DNA of 64,000 nucleotides, from assembly GCF_025452195.1 (NCBI RefSeq), contig NZ_CP104972.1, positions 186,001-250,000 on the forward strand, read 5' to 3'. Shown piece after piece: positions 8,622-17,586 of the stretch. Origin of the DNA: Phyllobacterium zundukense. Its GTDB lineage: Bacteria; Pseudomonadota; Alphaproteobacteria; Rhizobiales; Rhizobiaceae. The notes beneath the pieces are model-generated. The model did no database searches. It saw nothing but the letters and a program-made list of their open reading frames with translations, and was not told the origin of the DNA. A program made the translations under genes and the position numbers. The stretch's first letter is position 1. Each line of letters starts with the position of its first letter.

Positions 8622-9097
8622 GGTGCTTGCTGACGCTGCAGACCCTTGGTGTTCTGGGCGCGGATTTCCTTGGCAGTTATGTAGTTGAATTGCTCAACGA
8701 GCAGGTCCTTCACCAATGGTTGCGGAAATCGTGCATTGACACCGTCGATGATCGATTTCTTGACATCGTCAAACCTGACTTCCTGCACGTTCTTGACGTC
8801 CGAATAATGCCCGTAGAATTGGCTGAAAATCTCGTCATTGATGAAATATGATACAGGAATTTTGAAGGACGCGTTCATGGTGTGATCGAGTGTATAGGCC
8901 AATTGGGACACTATGTAGCCCTCGACCGTGTTGTCCACGATGATCGGAACACTGAAGACTTCCGTCTTGCCATCGTCCAGTGCCTCCTGGGTGTTGGGTG
9001 TAACGGCTGCTGTCGCAGAGTTCTGCCAGACGGCAAGATACAACGATCCGAGTGCCACGGCGCAGATCCACAGGCCGATCAGCACGATACGGATCAT
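8609..9097 (-). CDS. Flagellar-locus membrane-anchored protein, unknown function
   Basis: A 162-residue protein with one N-terminal transmembrane helix (about residues 2-26) and a periplasmic domain containing GYIVSQLAYTLDHTMNAS near residue 60. It overlaps the upstream FlgN-like gene by 4 bases and is the last gene of the flagellar operon. Size and topology resemble FliL-type stator-associated proteins, but a clear fliL is present elsewhere in the window, so I do not transfer that name. It seems to be one of the flagellar-locus genes of rhizobia that still lack a function. Confidence 0.7.
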   Translation of the reverse strand: MIRIVLIGLWICAVALGSLYLAVWQNSATAAVTPNTQEALDDGKTEVFSVPIIVDNTVEGYIVSQLAYTLDHTMNASFKIPVSYFINDEIFSQFYGHYSDVKNVQEVRFDDVKKSIIDGVNARFPQPLVKDLLVEQFNYITAKEIRAQNTKGLQRQQAPQSE

Positions 9098-9510
9098 GCG
9101 CCGAGCCCATTTCTGACCTGGCTGGCCGTGTACGTTCCATCGGCCTCCTGCGTCTCAAGCGCATCGCGGATAATTCCCGCGAGCTCTGTCACGGCGCGCA
9201 GGTGCAATTTGATAGCATCGCAATTGCGATCAAGCTTCTGACGCAGGCTATCGAGGACGGGCTGGAGCGCCTTAAGTGCAGGCGTATCGACCGTCTTGAC
9301 AGCCTTGCCCATGGCCTTGTTGAAATCGCGCAGCCCGCGGCTCTTATGGGCGTTGATATTTGCAAGATCGACCAACTGGCCCTCGAGAAGCAGCCGCGTT
9401 TCACGCTCTACGACATCTTCCAGACGACGAATGGCGAAAAAGACGGGTTCCAGCGCCGGTTCAGGCACGTTGCTGCGGTTCTGCTCATTGGTCATTATCT
9501 CTATTTCCAT
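9094..9510 (-). CDS. FlgN-like flagellar export chaperone
   Basis: About 138 residues, helical throughout. Start taken at the ATG 9508-9510, which has GGAGAG 6-11 bases upstream. The segment RRLEDVVERETRLLLEGQLVDLANIN then KSRGLRD matches the FlgN layout, where the N-terminal helices are followed by a KxxLL-type stretch. FlgN proteins hold FlgK and FlgL (both encoded in this window) before export. Position beside the FlgJ-like rod-binding gene supports a flagellar role. The call rests on pattern and context. Confidence 0.6.
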   Translation of the reverse strand: MEIEIMTNEQNRSNVPEPALEPVFFAIRRLEDVVERETRLLLEGQLVDLANINAHKSRGLRDFNKAMGKAVKTVDTPALKALQPVLDSLRQKLDRNCDAIKLHLRAVTELAGIIRDALETQEADGTYTASQVRNGLGA

Positions 9511-9550
9511 ATCTGTCTCTCCAATCTCATCGGCCTTGAGAGTTCGCGCT

Positions 9551-10129
9551 CTAACTCTGCCTGGAGTTGTCAACGCTTTCCGTTGATTTCAATTGCTTAT
9601 GAATGAGCTGGCGTTGGATCTGGTACAAAATGACATTTGAATCCTGGTTTTGAAAATGTTGCTGATCTATCGACATCCCCGAAACTTTCTCAGCCTGCGC
9701 TGCGGCTTCAGACTTTGCCTTCTTTTCGCTCTGCTGCGCCAACATGCGGGCGACGCCTATGCCGCCGGCATCGGCAATCTTGTTGGCGACAGCTTCGGCC
9801 ATCATCGATTTCCAGTAGTCTCCGGCAATTCCTTCGCCGAAGACTGCCTGATTGTCTCCCGTGAACATGGATTCGACGAAGGATTGCAGCATGAATGCTT
9901 CGAACTTTTTGAATGCAGCGTTCGGTGCATGCGTTACGCTACCGGCAATGGAGCCACTTGACGAAACCGGTTGCTGCATGGCCGCAAAGTTCTCACGTGA
10001 CAGCTGCATCTGTGCCGCAACGCGGTCGGAAGCCATGCTGCGCAACTTCTCCAACGAGGTTCGCAACGTGTCCGGATCGGCTGCCATGGCAACATCCAAC
10101 ACCAGATCGGAAGGTGGATTAATAGCCAT
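9551..10129 (-). CDS. Rod-binding protein, FlgJ N-terminal type
   Basis: About 192 residues from the ATG at 10129; an ATG at 10144 is possible. The central segment KKFEAFMLQSFVESMF, then GDYWKSMMAEAVANKIADAGG, is the FlgJ_N rod-binding signature. The muramidase half of enterobacterial FlgJ is absent, as in most alphaproteobacteria, where a separate lytic transglycosylase opens the wall. A candidate FtcR box lies at 10175-10188, so this gene heads a unit that continues through the FlgN-like gene and the membrane protein. The 10129 start gives the same box spacing as in other flagellar units. Confidence 0.8.
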   Translation of the reverse strand: MAINPPSDLVLDVAMAADPDTLRTSLEKLRSMASDRVAAQMQLSRENFAAMQQPVSSSGSIAGSVTHAPNAAFKKFEAFMLQSFVESMFTGDNQAVFGEGIAGDYWKSMMAEAVANKIADAGGIGVARMLAQQSEKKAKSEAAAQAEKVSGMSIDQQHFQNQDSNVILYQIQRQLIHKQLKSTESVDNSRQS

Positions 10130-10174
10130 CGATTCCTGTTCCATCCTGTTTCATTGCATGCACCCTACCCTCCC

Positions 10175-10188
10175 AAACTTACGGGAGG
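10175..10188 (-). promoter_or_regulatory. Candidate FtcR box before the flgJ-like gene
   Basis: On the gene strand CCTCCCGTAAGTTT, a match of moderate quality to the 14-bp sequence shared by seven flagellar units. It lies 45 bases before the 10129 start. This is one of the two weakest copies. Confidence 0.5.
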
Positions 10189-10204
10189 CTTGAGACTTGC
10201 ATCT

Positions 10205-10615
10205 TTAGATTGCGTGTCTGCCAAGCAGATGTCCCATATACTCGTCCGCTTCCTCGGCAATCTCGGCTCGCGATATCCTTTTGGTTAAATCACGAAGCCG
10301 GCTCTCCAACGTGTCGAGCGTACGCGACGCTTTCAGCAGATTCCGTTTGGCTTCGACCACCTGTTCCGACAACTGGGCCTGAAGCGACTTGTTGGTCTCG
10401 AGACGCATCAAGATGATATGCACGGGAACAGACGCGCTTGCACCTACGACAAAACGATCTTCCTGCATCCTGAAAAGAGCGTCATTCTCCTCCTTGATCG
10501 CAGCCTGTTTTGCATTAAGGCGTGACAGCTCCAGCTCATGGCGCGCTTTGGCGAGCTTTTGCAGCCTGATCAATCCGAGATAGGATGTCCGGGATGCGTC
10601 ATTCATTGTCATCAC
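10205..10615 (-). CDS. Coiled-coil flagellar protein, FliJ-like
   Basis: A 136-residue, highly charged helical protein (for example LIRLQKLAKARHELELSRLNAKQAAIKEEND near residue 14 and LLKASRTLDTLESRLRDLTKRISRAE near residue 91). It starts one base from the fliR stop and is translated in the same unit. The size, the two-helix coiled coil and the absence of any other fliJ in a window with fliI and a fliH-like gene make it a good candidate for the export-ATPase stalk protein FliJ. Sequence alone is not diagnostic because FliJ diverges fast. Confidence 0.55.
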   Translation of the reverse strand: MMTMNDASRTSYLGLIRLQKLAKARHELELSRLNAKQAAIKEENDALFRMQEDRFVVGASASVPVHIILMRLETNKSLQAQLSEQVVEAKRNLLKASRTLDTLESRLRDLTKRISRAEIAEEADEYMGHLLGRHAI

Positions 10616-11365
10616 TCAAAAGTTCCTCAGATACATTCCTGCCTCATTGGTGAAAAAACGCATCAGGTCGGACATGCTGAAATAGAGTAGCATCAACCCG
10701 CCGGCGAGGACGAAGGGCAACGAAATGAAATAAACGGGAATCGATGGCGTGAGCTTGTTGATCAGGCCCACCGCTATATTGACCACGACGGCGAAGACGA
10801 TAAAGGGGGCAGCGATGCGTATGGTGCTCATAAACGCCTTGGACAAAGTGTCGGTCAGGTTGACCATCGCCGTTGCCGGCTGGAAGATGCCGTCCACCGG
10901 GATTGTCGAATAGGATGAAAGCAGCGCACGCAACACCTCCAGATGCAGGTCCGATACGAAGAACAGACACAGCGCGCAGAGCGTGATCAGGCTTGCAATG
11001 GCTGCCTGTGGTTCGTCCGATTCAATGGCACGCTCTGGTGCGCCTGAATATCCAGTCGCCATCGCCATGGCATTAGCCATGAATTGCAGCGCCCAAAAGT
11101 AGAGGCGCGACAGAATGCCGATGAACGCGCCAACGATCGCTTCGATGACGATGATCCGCATCAGCATCAAAGGGGCCGCCTTTGCCGCCGGAGTGACCTG
11201 CGCCAGCACCAGCGGCACGACCATGAGAGAGCATGCGAGTGCCAGGAAAAGGCGTATTTGCATGGGAATGCGTGGACTGGAAATGCCCGGCATGATCATC
11301 AGGCAGGCTCCTACACGGGCAAAAACAAGCAGGGCCGCAATGATGCTATCGCTTAATGGCGGCAT
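10616..11365 (-). CDS. fliR: Flagellar export apparatus protein FliR
   Basis: About 249 residues from the ATG at 11363-11365, ten bases after the flhA stop. It has the FliR/YscT arrangement of six or so hydrophobic segments, including an early IIAALLVFARVGACLMIMPG and the late ILFAVV/VGLINKLTPSIPVYFI region (near residue 195). FliR sits with FliP and FliQ in the helical core of the export gate in the MS-ring. Length matches family (about 250-260). An in-frame extension upstream to 11428 would overlap flhA and lacks homology to FliR. Confidence 0.93.
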   Translation of the reverse strand: MPPLSDSIIAALLVFARVGACLMIMPGISSPRIPMQIRLFLALACSLMVVPLVLAQVTPAAKAAPLMLMRIIVIEAIVGAFIGILSRLYFWALQFMANAMAMATGYSGAPERAIESDEPQAAIASLITLCALCLFFVSDLHLEVLRALLSSYSTIPVDGIFQPATAMVNLTDTLSKAFMSTIRIAAPFIVFAVVVNIAVGLINKLTPSIPVYFISLPFVLAGGLMLLYFSMSDLMRFFTNEAGMYLRNF

Positions 11366-11375
11366 GTTTGGAGCC

Positions 11376-13466
11376 TCACGAAATGGTGCCGAGGGAACGC
11401 ACCTCCACCCCGCGTGCGATCTCGACATGGGACAGGACTGACAATGTCGCGAACAGGCGCTCGATGATCATTCTGATGTAAGGCCGCGCTTCCGGCGAAG
11501 CAACGAGGACGAAGCGCTCGCCCCCATCAAGGTGCTTGCGGATCGCAACACTGGCTTCGTTGCCGAATTGCTCCAGGAGACGCGGATCGATATCGAATTC
11601 CGTAATCTCGCCCTTGGCATCACGTTTGAGACTCTGGTGGAAAACCAAATCCCAACGGTTGCCGAGACGCAAAACCGAAAGAACGCCATTGTCGGCAAGG
11701 TCGCCGCAAATTTGCTGTGCCATACGCATCCGCACATGTTCGACGATCATTTCCGAGCGGCGAATATGGGGTGCCACTTCCGCTATTGCTTCGAGAATGA
11801 GATTCAGGTTGCGGATCGACACCCGTTCCGTCAGCAGCAGCTTGAGAACCGCCTGCAGGCCGGAATAGGACAGATGTGCCGGACAGATATCGTCGAGCAA
11901 TTTGCGGTATTCGGGTCCAAGACGGTCCAACAGTGCGCGCATATCCTTATAGGAAAGCAGCTGTGCCAGGTTGTTGCGGACGATCTCGCTGAGATGCGTC
12001 AACAATACGGAGAGATTGTCGACCGTCATGTAGTTGTCGCGCTTGAGGTCGGCGGCAAAGATTTCCGGGACGGAATAGGCTTTCATGCCAAACGCCGGCT
12101 CCCTCACCTCTTCACCCGGCACATGCGGGGGTGGCCGGTCGCCGGGGATAACCAGGATTTCACCGACCCGCAGCTCATGCGAAGCCACGACTGTCCCGTG
12201 GATCTTGATCCGGTATGTCTTGGGTGGCAGAAGAAAATCATCTGTAACTTTGATTTCCGGGACGACAAAACCATACTCGACCGCAAATTTCTTGCGCATC
12301 TTGTTGACGCGATGCGCAAGTTCAAGCTGCGATGCGAGCAGTCTTGCCGAGATTTGCTTGCCAAGACAAAGCTCGATCTGCGCCGTTTCGAGCGAGGCCC
12401 TGACCGAATCGCGGTCTTCCTGTTCCGCATGTTTCTGCTTCAGCGCGATTTCGGCCTGCGCAGCAGCCGCTGCCTTGGCGAGCTTGCGCGGGACCGATAC
12501 ACCAATCGCCACAAGACCAGCTGCAAGCACGAAAAACGGAAAGGCAGGCAGCCCTGGCAAGATGCCGAGCACGAATAATAACAGGGCCGCGACGAACAGC
12601 GCTTTCGGATAAGCACCAAGCTGACCAAAAACGGCCTTGTCGGTGGAGCCGCGCGTCCCGCCTTTAGAGACAAGAAGGCCGGCCGCAAGCGATACGATCA
12701 ATGCCGGGATTTGGGTGACGAGACCATCGCCGACAGAGAGCTTGGTAAAGACATCGGCAGCTTCGCCGACTTCCATGCCATGCCGCGTCACGCCAATGAT
12801 AATACCGCCAAAGATGTTGACGGCGGTAATGATGAGGCCGGCAATTGCGTCGCCACGCACGAATTTTGAAGCACCGTCCATCGATCCGAAAAAGGCGCTT
12901 TCTTCTTCCAGTTCGCGCCGCCGGTGCTGCGCTTCCTTCTCGTCGATAAGGCCGGACGAAAGGTCCGCGTCGATGGCCATCTGCTTGCCCGGAATGGCGT
13001 CGAGCGTGAAGCGCGCACCAACTTCGGCAATACGCGTGGCGCCCTTGGTGATGACAAGAAAATTGACAATGATAAGGATGGCAAAGACCACAAGACCGAT
13101 GACGAAATCACCGCCCATGACAAACTGCGAAAAGCCGTGGATGACTTGGCCGGCCGCGGCGTACCCTTCATCGCCATGGGTCAGGATAACACGCGTCGTC
13201 GCAATATTGAGCGACAGGCGCATCATTGTCGCAATCAAAAGCACCGTCGGAAAGGCAGAGAAATCGAGTGGCCGCTGGATCCACAGCGACACCATCAGGA
13301 TGAGTACGGAGAGGGCAATGGAAAATGCGAGACCAATATCGAGAATGATTGGTGAAACCGGCAGGAAGAGCACCGTGAGGATGATGACGATGCCGAGAGC
13401 AAGGCCAACATCGCTGCCCGTCAGATAGCCCTTGTCACCCAATCGTTTTGCTGCGGCTTGCTGCAC
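11376..13466 (-). CDS. flhA: Flagellar export gate protein FlhA
   Basis: A 696-residue protein, the usual FlhA length. Eight N-terminal transmembrane segments end near residue 320. The conserved FHIPEP-family loop ([28 protein letters not shown] near residue 143) and the cytoplasmic nonamer-forming C-terminal domain with RYIRLLER-type segments follow. FlhA forms the export gate nonamer that docks chaperone-substrate complexes and uses the proton motive force. It is followed ten bases on by fliR. A box at 13503-13516 lies 37 bases before the start, so flhA is probably the first gene of a unit separate from fliQ. Confidence 0.97.
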   Translation of the reverse strand: MQQAAAKRLGDKGYLTGSDVGLALGIVIILTVLFLPVSPIILDIGLAFSIALSVLILMVSLWIQRPLDFSAFPTVLLIATMMRLSLNIATTRVILTHGDEGYAAAGQVIHGFSQFVMGGDFVIGLVVFAILIIVNFLVITKGATRIAEVGARFTLDAIPGKQMAIDADLSSGLIDEKEAQHRRRELEEESAFFGSMDGASKFVRGDAIAGLIITAVNIFGGIIIGVTRHGMEVGEAADVFTKLSVGDGLVTQIPALIVSLAAGLLVSKGGTRGSTDKAVFGQLGAYPKALFVAALLLFVLGILPGLPAFPFFVLAAGLVAIGVSVPRKLAKAAAAAQAEIALKQKHAEQEDRDSVRASLETAQIELCLGKQISARLLASQLELAHRVNKMRKKFAVEYGFVVPEIKVTDDFLLPPKTYRIKIHGTVVASHELRVGEILVIPGDRPPPHVPGEEVREPAFGMKAYSVPEIFAADLKRDNYMTVDNLSVLLTHLSEIVRNNLAQLLSYKDMRALLDRLGPEYRKLLDDICPAHLSYSGLQAVLKLLLTERVSIRNLNLILEAIAEVAPHIRRSEMIVEHVRMRMAQQICGDLADNGVLSVLRLGNRWDLVFHQSLKRDAKGEITEFDIDPRLLEQFGNEASVAIRKHLDGGERFVLVASPEARPYIRMIIERLFATLSVLSHVEIARGVEVRSLGTIS

Positions 13467-13502
13467 GGCATTCTCCTGTTGTCACGCGGACAATAGATAC
13501 CG

Positions 13503-13516
13503 AAGCTTGTGCGAAG
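13503..13516 (-). promoter_or_regulatory. Candidate FtcR box before flhA
   Basis: Gene-strand CTTCGCACAAGCTT, 13 of 14 positions identical to the fliF box. It lies 36 bases before the flhA start, in the 74-base gap between fliQ and flhA. Confidence 0.65.
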
Positions 13517-13540
13517 CCAGCGCGCGCGTGGCGAAGCGCG

Positions 13541-13807
13541 TCAGAAACCCTTCTCGATCCGGGAATAGGCCAGCAGTGTCAGCGTGTTGATCTGTGAGCC
13601 GACGAAGGGCGCGGTCAATGCCAGAACCGCCAGGATGACGAGGATCTTGGGGACGAAGGTAAGCGTGATTTCCTGTATTTGTGTCAGTGCCTGAAACAGC
13701 GCAATGCAGACCCCAGCCAGCATTGCAGCTCCGACTGCCGGGCCAGACGCAACGATTACCGTCCAGATAGCCTGATTGACGATATCGAGTGCATCTGCCT
13801 CATTCAT
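13541..13807 (-). CDS. fliQ: Flagellar export apparatus protein FliQ
   Basis: 88 residues from the ATG at 13805-13807, two transmembrane helices (AIWTVIVASGPAVGAAMLAGVCIALFQ and ILVILAVLALTAPFVGSQI). This is the standard FliQ form, and QALTQIQEITLTFVPK between the helices is the family signature. Four FliQ copies pack around the FliP/FliR core of the export gate. The start overlaps the flgD stop in an ATGAATGA arrangement. Confidence 0.95.
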   Translation of the reverse strand: MNEADALDIVNQAIWTVIVASGPAVGAAMLAGVCIALFQALTQIQEITLTFVPKILVILAVLALTAPFVGSQINTLTLLAYSRIEKGF

Positions 13808-14207
13808 TGCCGGCCGAAATGACGATGCCGGCAGTGATTGGAAGCTGGGCGCCACCGACGAGCGTTGCGATCATGCCGTCACTGTAGATGCGCACGGACT
13901 CGACAACGCCCTTGACGGTACCGTCAGCACTCGTGACGGTGCGACCGATGATGCCATCGGCTTGTGACAGGGATGAACTCGCAAGCAACTGGTCGAGTTT
14001 GCTATTGGTCTGAACCGCTTGTTCAACGCTCGAAAACTGTGCGAGCTGTGAGATTTGCTGTGTTGCGTCCATCGGCTCGGTCGGATCCTGATTTTTCATT
14101 TCCGCCACAAGCAATTTCAAAAACGCCTGATAGTCGACGCCGGGTCCGGTTGCCTTAGACGTATCCGTCGTATCGGCCTGTGTTCCTACGGGAGGGATCG
14201 TGGTCAT
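13800..14207 (-). CDS. flgD: Flagellar hook capping protein FlgD
   Basis: 135 residues from the ATG at 14205-14207, overlapping the flbT stop by 4 bases. The N-terminal FlgD signature is clear (YQAFLKLLVAEMKNQDPTEPMDATQQISQLAQFSSVEQAVQTNS, residues 26 onward). The C-terminal part is short, as in other rhizobia, which lack the Ig-like domains of enteric FlgD. FlgD caps the growing hook while FlgE subunits add under it. The frame extends upstream to 14342 but that part overlaps flbT. Confidence 0.95.
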   Translation of the reverse strand: MTTIPPVGTQADTTDTSKATGPGVDYQAFLKLLVAEMKNQDPTEPMDATQQISQLAQFSSVEQAVQTNSKLDQLLASSSLSQADGIIGRTVTSADGTVKGVVESVRIYSDGMIATLVGGAQLPITAGIVISAGNE

Positions 14208-14644
14208 GGGTTTGCCTCCGGCCTGACGGCCCTGTCTGTTTGAGAGGAAATGGTTTGTTCTACTGGGCCGAAAAGAATTTGTGCTTCCAGTGCGTAGAGC
14301 AATCGGATGGATTTCAGGGCGTCGAACACACGTTCGTTGCATATCATCTCGTCGATCAGCTTCAATTCTTTCAACATCTGCCGGTTTTCGAAGGTTGAAA
14401 GGAGTGACGCCAGCATCCGCTTGAAGGTGCGGTTTGCCTCCTCTTTCACAGCAGGGTTAATCAGCATGATCTGTGCGGCGAAATAGAGCTGGCGTAGAGG
14501 CGTTGTCGTCTGATCCGCCTGAATGACGTGGCTTTCGAGAAGAAAACTGACATCGTTCATGAATTCGATGGAGACCTTGCGGTCAACACGCAAGACTGCC
14601 CCGTTCACATAGACTTTCTCACCGGCACGTAACGAGAGTTTCAT
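14204..14644 (-). CDS. flbT: Flagellin translation regulator FlbT
   Basis: About 146 residues from the ATG at 14642-14644 (MKLSLRAGEKVYVNGAVLRV), which is the FlbT N-terminus. The family is confined to alphaproteobacteria. In Caulobacter it binds the 5' end of flagellin mRNA and represses it until the hook is finished, and in Brucella it acts positively. It overlaps flgD by 4 bases and follows flaF. An internal TTG two codons earlier is possible but less likely. Confidence 0.95.
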   Translation of the reverse strand: MKLSLRAGEKVYVNGAVLRVDRKVSIEFMNDVSFLLESHVIQADQTTTPLRQLYFAAQIMLINPAVKEEANRTFKRMLASLLSTFENRQMLKELKLIDEMICNERVFDALKSIRLLYALEAQILFGPVEQTISSQTDRAVRPEANP

Positions 14645-14646
14645 GA

Positions 14647-14991
14647 TCAAAGCCCGTCGCGAATGGTCTTGGTAATATCAATAATGCTGTCGTAGTCTCG
14701 TGAGGTCTCCTGCCGGATGGATTCCAGTTGCCTCAGAATGAACAGACCGATCGAAATCAGTGATGCCCGCAATTGCGGCGGCAATCCATTGGCGGGACTG
14801 CCGAGATCTTCGATCACAATCATCCACAGACGCGAGGTAAAATACACCGCCTCGATACCCTTGTGAGAATAGCTGCCTTCGTCGCGAGCCGCTTCCAGCA
14901 TCATGATCGACTGATCGAACAAGGAACGTTCCCGCTCCCTGGCTTCGTCAGCACCGTCGTTCATGATGTCGTCGTATCGGGCCTGGTACAT
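14647..14991 (-). CDS. flaF: Flagellar biosynthesis regulator FlaF
   Basis: A 114-residue FlaF-family protein (RERERSLFDQSIMMLEAARDEGS, then WMIVIEDLGSPANGLPPQLRASLISIGLFI). In Caulobacter and Brucella FlaF is needed for flagellin synthesis and assembly, opposing or assisting FlbT. It sits two bases before flbT and 45 bases after flgL, in the usual flgL-flaF-flbT-flgD order. Confidence 0.95.
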   Translation of the reverse strand: MYQARYDDIMNDGADEARERERSLFDQSIMMLEAARDEGSYSHKGIEAVYFTSRLWMIVIEDLGSPANGLPPQLRASLISIGLFILRQLESIRQETSRDYDSIIDITKTIRDGL

Positions 14992-15036
14992 GCGCTTTTC
15001 CGGTTTTTAACGAACGCGGCTGTCGCGTTCGTTGAT

Positions 15037-16086
15037 TTACTTCAGGTAATTGAGCAGGCTCAGGCTCTGGATCTTCACGGTCAAGGCATAGGACGCATCG
15101 ATCTGGGTCCGCAAGGCCTCCACCCGGTTGGCGGCCTCAAACGGGTCCACCGCCTCCAGATCGAGGACCGAGCTGTTGAGAACATTGATCTGTACCGTCA
15201 GCCGGTCGGTCGCGTCCTTTGTCCGGGCTTGGGCATTGCCCAGGAAGGACTGAGCACCCGCCAGTGACGTAGAGTTCTGGTTGGTCGTCTCCGCGACCTT
15301 GTCGATTACCGTATCAAACGCTGCCTGATTGAGCCCGATGTCACCGAGTTCCGCCATCATCGTGTAGCTCATAGCGAGCTGACGAAACCCGGAATTATTG
15401 GCGCTAACCGACGTCTCCGCCAACTCGGTCGGGGCAATCCGGCTCTTGACGAGCGTGTCTGACGCCGAAGACCAGTTGGCCGACCAGGACGCGGAAGCGA
15501 ATTCGGCCGCGAGCGACGTGTCCAGATAAGTTTTCATGGCTGCCGCGGTTATATTTGCCACCTGCGGGTCAGTGGTCGGGAAGCCGAAATAGTCCTGAAA
15601 CGACTGCAAAACAGCGGCCCGCGCGGGATCGCCTGCGGAGCCGTAGTCCCCCAGCGGCTTTACGTCAGTGTTTTCTCCCGCGAAAATATACTCGCCGTTG
15701 TAGCTGGTGTTGATCAGGTCAGTGGCGGTCTGCAACAGACCCTTCGCTTTGTCGACTATTATCGAACGGCCCTCGCTTGCTCCGCGCATTGCCGTTACAT
15801 TGCCGAGAAAATCCTGCGATCCTTTGATGACGTTGCTCAGGGCATTTTGAGACGCCTTCATGCGTTCCGCGATCAGTCCATTGGTCTGGGTCAAAACTGT
15901 CAGGCGATCATGCTCTTTGCGCAGGGAAATCGACTGACCGGTGCGGCTGCCAAGCGTAAGCCCTTTGTCGAAAACAAAACCCGTTGTTGCTTCCTGATTC
16001 GCCTTGACCAGTTCTGCCTGGGCCCTGGCGATAATGTTCCGTGTCGAGTTGGATAGCATATAGGATGAAACCGACTGGGTCTTCAT
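15037..16086 (-). CDS. flgL: Hook-associated protein 3 FlgL
   Basis: A 349-residue hook-filament junction protein with the flagellin-like N-terminal coiled coil (SSYMLSNSTRNIIARAQAELVKANQEATTG) and C-terminal helix ending SLLNYLK. It begins two bases after the flgK stop. Secreted through the flagellar system; there is no cleaved signal peptide. Confidence 0.94.
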   Translation of the reverse strand: MKTQSVSSYMLSNSTRNIIARAQAELVKANQEATTGFVFDKGLTLGSRTGQSISLRKEHDRLTVLTQTNGLIAERMKASQNALSNVIKGSQDFLGNVTAMRGASEGRSIIVDKAKGLLQTATDLINTSYNGEYIFAGENTDVKPLGDYGSAGDPARAAVLQSFQDYFGFPTTDPQVANITAAAMKTYLDTSLAAEFASASWSANWSSASDTLVKSRIAPTELAETSVSANNSGFRQLAMSYTMMAELGDIGLNQAAFDTVIDKVAETTNQNSTSLAGAQSFLGNAQARTKDATDRLTVQINVLNSSVLDLEAVDPFEAANRVEALRTQIDASYALTVKIQSLSLLNYLK

Positions 16087-16088
16087 AT

Positions 16089-17555
16089 CTATCTCACCGC
16101 CTGAAAGAGTTCGTTCAACATGGCGTCGACGGCTGAGATGATTTGCGCCGATGCCTTGTAGGAATGTTCAAGATCAAGCATCGACGCCATCTCCGTGTCG
16201 ATATTCACACCGCTGCTATTGGAAATTGCGTCTTCGGCGCGCGATGCCAGAACGGTGTTGTACTCATTCGTCTGGGTTACGGATTTGCGCTTGGTCTCAA
16301 GCGAACTGATCGTGGCTGCAGAAAAATCAAGGAGACTTTTCCCATCGCCGGCGGCCGCGTCCGGATCGTAGGTGCGAGGCGCCGAGATAGCACCGATAAG
16401 ACCCTGGAGCCGCGCCGAAAACCCTGACGAGCCATCGGGATTGTGCACATAATCTGCTCCGGCCGCCCCGCCATCTCGCAAAAGTGCGGGATTGCCGCCT
16501 TCCGTCAGGATGAAGGCGGCGTGAACCTTGATTGTGCCGGCAATGCCCGGGAGAATCGCCGCGTCCGCCGGCATTGTTGGCGCATCTGAATAGGTGAACA
16601 GGCCCGGCACCGTCGGTAGCGTCGCTGGTGTCTTCTGGTCCTTTTCCGCGAACATGCTGACAAGGCTGCGCGCTATCTCGTCGAGCTGGTTTTGATAGGC
16701 CGGCGCCGTGTCGTCGCGCAATTGCAACAGACCGCTGAGGCGGCCAGTACCATAGGGCTGCTGAAATGTTCCATGCGACAGCGGCACGCCATCGACATAG
16801 ACATCGTTGCCGCCTGTACCGGCGCTGAATGCGCTGGTCGGTGTGAAGCTGACCGTTCGTGGGGAGCCTTCGAAAAGGGTTACGCCGGATTCGGCAAACA
16901 CCACCATGTCATTATCGCCGCGGACCAGCGTGGTGATGCCGATCTCGCCTGATATCTGCTTCAGCAGGCCATCGCGCTGGTCGAGATAATCCGAGACGTC
17001 TGTGCCGGAACGCGTGCCATTGATGATCCGGTCGTTGACGGTCTCGAACTGCGACAGCAGCGCATTCAGATTCTTGACGGAATCGCCGATGTCGTTGTCG
17101 GCATCCTGGCGCAGCTTCTGCGTTTCTTCCGTGCCCTGGTTCAGCGCGTTGGCGAGTTCCGTCGCCTTGGTGACGGTGGATTCGCCAACCGAAGTGTTGC
17201 CAGGCTGCGAGGCGTAGAGCTGCAATGAATCGCGCAAGTCTCCAAGCAGCGAACTTGGCGATCCCGATGCATCATCGGCAGAATAGATACCGGACAGCCG
17301 GTCGAGACCGGCCTGCAACGTGTTGGAAGCACTGTATTGACTGTTGCTTTCAATGAACTTGGACAGGAGCGCGGAGTCGGCGGAACGGGTCATGGATAGA
17401 TAGGTCGATCCGTTTGCCCCGCTCACGACGGTACCAATACGCCGCGTAAAATCAGGATCGTTGGCGCCCGCAATGTTGCGGGAAACCAACGCTGTCTGTT
17501 TCGATACGGTATTGAGAGCACTCTGAGCAGTAAGGAGCGCCGAAGTTAGTGACAT
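16089..17555 (-). CDS. flgK: Hook-associated protein 1 FlgK
   Basis: A 488-residue FlgK with the typical N-terminal SLTSALLTAQSALNTVSKQTALVSRNIAGANDPDFTRR and the C-terminal GVNIDTEMASMLDLEHSYKASAQIISAVDAMLNELFQAVR. It forms the first of the two junction layers between hook and filament. Gene order flgE-flgK-flgL; 31 bases from flgE. Confidence 0.96.
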   Translation of the reverse strand: MSLTSALLTAQSALNTVSKQTALVSRNIAGANDPDFTRRIGTVVSGANGSTYLSMTRSADSALLSKFIESNSQYSASNTLQAGLDRLSGIYSADDASGSPSSLLGDLRDSLQLYASQPGNTSVGESTVTKATELANALNQGTEETQKLRQDADNDIGDSVKNLNALLSQFETVNDRIINGTRSGTDVSDYLDQRDGLLKQISGEIGITTLVRGDNDMVVFAESGVTLFEGSPRTVSFTPTSAFSAGTGGNDVYVDGVPLSHGTFQQPYGTGRLSGLLQLRDDTAPAYQNQLDEIARSLVSMFAEKDQKTPATLPTVPGLFTYSDAPTMPADAAILPGIAGTIKVHAAFILTEGGNPALLRDGGAAGADYVHNPDGSSGFSARLQGLIGAISAPRTYDPDAAAGDGKSLLDFSAATISSLETKRKSVTQTNEYNTVLASRAEDAISNSSGVNIDTEMASMLDLEHSYKASAQIISAVDAMLNELFQAVR

Positions 17556-17586
17556 GCTCTGTGTCCATTCGCCATTAGAAGTTCAG

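Noticed and set aside
8609..9097. Naming this gene fliL
   Set aside because: A clear fliL lies at 28224-28706 next to fliP; similarity here is limited to size and topology.
11532..12578. Long plus-strand open frame of 348 codons
   Set aside because: It is antisense to flhA, whose identity is certain; the product has the composition of a shadow frame.
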